64,000 nt of DNA, taken from positions 1 to 64,000 of the forward strand of contig NZ_UEFQ01000036.1 of assembly GCF_900489465.1 (NCBI RefSeq), in the 5' to 3' direction. The position numbers were made by a program, and so were the translations under genes. Positions 62,807-64,000 of this stretch are shown piece after piece. How positions within the stretch are numbered: position 1 is the first letter of the stretch; each line of letters starts with the position of its first letter. The notes beneath the pieces were generated by a model. That model ran no database searches. It was given only the letters and a program-made list of their open reading frames with translations, and was not told the origin of the DNA. The stretch is from Aequorivita sp. CIP111184. Lineage in GTDB: Bacteria; Bacteroidota; Bacteroidia; Flavobacteriales; Flavobacteriaceae.

Positions 62807-63766
62807 TTAATCTTCTTCAGCGGGCTGCGGGTTTGGATCGGGGATGAGGAGAGAGGCAATTATACCTCCCGCCAATGAAAAACCAATTACACTAAGCGAA
62901 AGCCATTCAGGGATTTCAATATTGTGGGAAAGAATCATTTTTACACCAACAAAAGCTAGTATTACTACCAAACTATAATTAATATATCTAAACTTGGTCA
63001 ACATCCGTGATATTAAAAAATACATAGATCGTAGTCCTAAAATTGCTAAAATATTCGAACTGAAAACTATAAACGGATCTGCTGTTATGGCAAGGATGGC
63101 AGGAATACTATCCAGGGCAAAAAGAATGTCCGTCAATTCAATTATTATTAGTGCAACAAAAAGTGGAGTAGCAGCGCGAATACCCATGCGTTTGATGAAA
63201 AACTTATCCCCGTCCATCTTGTAACTTATCGGAAAAAGCTTTTTTAGGAAACGGAACATCTTTGATTTTTTAGGATCGAATTCCTCCTCTTTGTGGAACA
63301 ACATTCTAAAAGCAGTAATCAAAAGAAAACCACCAAAAACATAAATTATCCAATCAAACTTATTGATTAAAGCAACGCCAAAAAAGATCATTAACGCCCT
63401 AAATACAATTGCTCCTAAAATTCCCCAAAACAGAACTTCGTGTTGGTACTTCTTCGGAATAGCGAAGGAAGAAAAAATTACCGCTATTACAAAAACGTTG
63501 TCAATACTTAATGAGAGCTCTATTAAATAGCCTGTTATATATTTTAATACTGCAAGTTTTGGTGTAAGATCTGTTGGATTCTCAATCAAACCATCCTTAA
63601 AGAGCCAATAAATTACCCCAGAAAAACTAAGCGCTACAGTTACCCAAATTGCGGTCCAAATAGCAGCTTCTTTAGTTTTTATTACATGTGGATTTCGGTT
63701 AAAAACACCCAAGTCCAAAGCCAGAAATAATATAATAAAAGCAATAAAAATTACCCAGACAATCAT
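62807..63766 (-). CDS. TerC/Alx family membrane protein
   Basis: Inner-membrane protein of 319 residues with about nine helices. The family signature is intact: ELSLSIDNVFVIAVIFSSF near 93-111, FWGILGAIVFRALMIF, and IIELTDILFALDSIPAI near 210-226. The acidic residues in the helices form the presumed metal path. TerC/Alx proteins export Mn2+ or other metals, often for secreted metalloenzymes. No ter operon is nearby, so this is the Alx-like type rather than a tellurite gene. A TATTTTTG -7 box is upstream. Confidence 0.9.
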   Translation of the reverse strand: MIVWVIFIAFIILFLALDLGVFNRNPHVIKTKEAAIWTAIWVTVALSFSGVIYWLFKDGLIENPTDLTPKLAVLKYITGYLIELSLSIDNVFVIAVIFSSFAIPKKYQHEVLFWGILGAIVFRALMIFFGVALINKFDWIIYVFGGFLLITAFRMLFHKEEEFDPKKSKMFRFLKKLFPISYKMDGDKFFIKRMGIRAATPLFVALIIIELTDILFALDSIPAILAITADPFIVFSSNILAILGLRSMYFLISRMLTKFRYINYSLVVILAFVGVKMILSHNIEIPEWLSLSVIGFSLAGGIIASLLIPDPNPQPAEED

Positions 63767-63782
63767 TAATTAATATTTTGAA

Positions 63783-63790
63783 CAAAAATA
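63783..63790 (-). promoter_or_regulatory. Candidate -7 box of the TerC gene
   Basis: TATTTTTG on the minus strand matches TAnnTTTG, 16 bases before the ATG at 63766. The -33 box was not identified. Confidence 0.35.
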
Positions 63791-63904
63791 AGTGCAAATA
63801 CTGTCTTAAAAATATAGGAAAATGTTAATAATAGAATAGAGCGTTAAATCTTTTTTAAAAACTTTTTAAGACAATACAAACTTGGTACATTTAAAATAAA
63901 AAAC

Positions 63905-64000
63905 ATGGAAAAATTGACTACAATTCAAAAAATCACCCCATTAGATTACCCTGTTTTAGATAATATAAAAAATAGATGGAGCCCTAGAAATTTTGCAGAA
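63905..64000 (+). CDS. N-terminus of a nitroreductase-like gene, cut by the window end
   Basis: The first 32 codons of a plus-strand gene starting MEKLTTIQKITPLDYPVLDN. The ending NRWSPRNFAE matches the start motif RWSPRxF of the FMN-dependent nitroreductase family. The rest lies beyond the window. The call rests on that short motif. Confidence 0.55.
   Translation, partial: MEKLTTIQKITPLDYPVLDNIKNRWSPRNFAE

Overview
The window is a 64-kb chromosomal stretch from a member of the Flavobacteriaceae (Bacteroidota). The evidence is a protein with a type IX secretion C-terminal sorting domain, Bacteroidota-type promoters (TTG / TAnnTTTG), the bacillithiol gene bshA, a fused E1 alpha-beta 2-oxoacid dehydrogenase, the lptD / amidase / MCE / Fe-S gene order, TTG start codons and A+T-rich intergenic DNA. 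I do not assign a genus. There are no rRNAs, insertion sequences, prophages or CRISPR arrays. Most of the window is conserved flavobacterial housekeeping sequence with some accessory blocks.

Layout. 0-6 kb: a DabB-DabA inorganic-carbon uptake pair, a zinc-ribbon protein of the DUF6671 type, and a convergent LysR regulator. 6.1-6.5 kb: a minus-strand tRNA operon (Ser-Pro-Arg) with its own promoter and terminator. 6.6-12.6 kb: mostly minus-strand genes for nucleic-acid modification and envelope functions (PG_1098-type methyltransferase, AI-2E family transporter, DUF4159, rsmE, TfoX-like, tsaD). 12.7-17.1 kb: a TamB-like protein. 17.2-22.6 kb: an accessory block with a G+C-rich zinc-finger/flavin monooxygenase fusion, a membrane-anchored MutS-like ATPase and a T9SS cargo protein. 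22.8-31.5 kb: ridA, lptD, and divergently an amidase, an orphan MCE protein and a pair of heterodisulfide-reductase-like Fe-S proteins with companions.

31.5-48 kb: a GH3/serine-hydrolase fusion, bshA, an M19-type dipeptidase, an outer-membrane barrel, a large FAD/Fe-S oxidoreductase, an LpxH-like phosphoesterase, aroC with a dicarboxylate symporter, a lamin-tail-like secreted protein, a DCC thiol protein, and mutS2 divergent from ung. 48.8-55.6 kb: a 35-residue membrane peptide, a minus-strand operon (2OG-dioxygenase, SUI1 factor, nucleoside phosphorylase, cytoplasmic substrate-binding protein), the fused E1 gene, a DUF1328 mini-protein and two lipoproteins (lipocalin, OmpA).

55.7-61.4 kb is the most interesting region: seven tightly packed plus-strand genes. 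They encode an FAD reductase/hydroxylase, a methyltransferase, a type III polyketide synthase, an enoyl-reductase-like SDR, a hotdog dehydratase, a KAS II-type ketosynthase and a dedicated acyl carrier protein. Together they look like a self-contained route that builds or modifies an acyl-ACP starter, extends and cyclises it with the type III PKS, and then methylates and oxidises or reduces the product. The window ends with a secreted small protein, a cysteine-less ArsC/Spx-like protein, an HPF-type ribosome factor, a TerC membrane protein and the first 32 codons of a nitroreductase-like gene.
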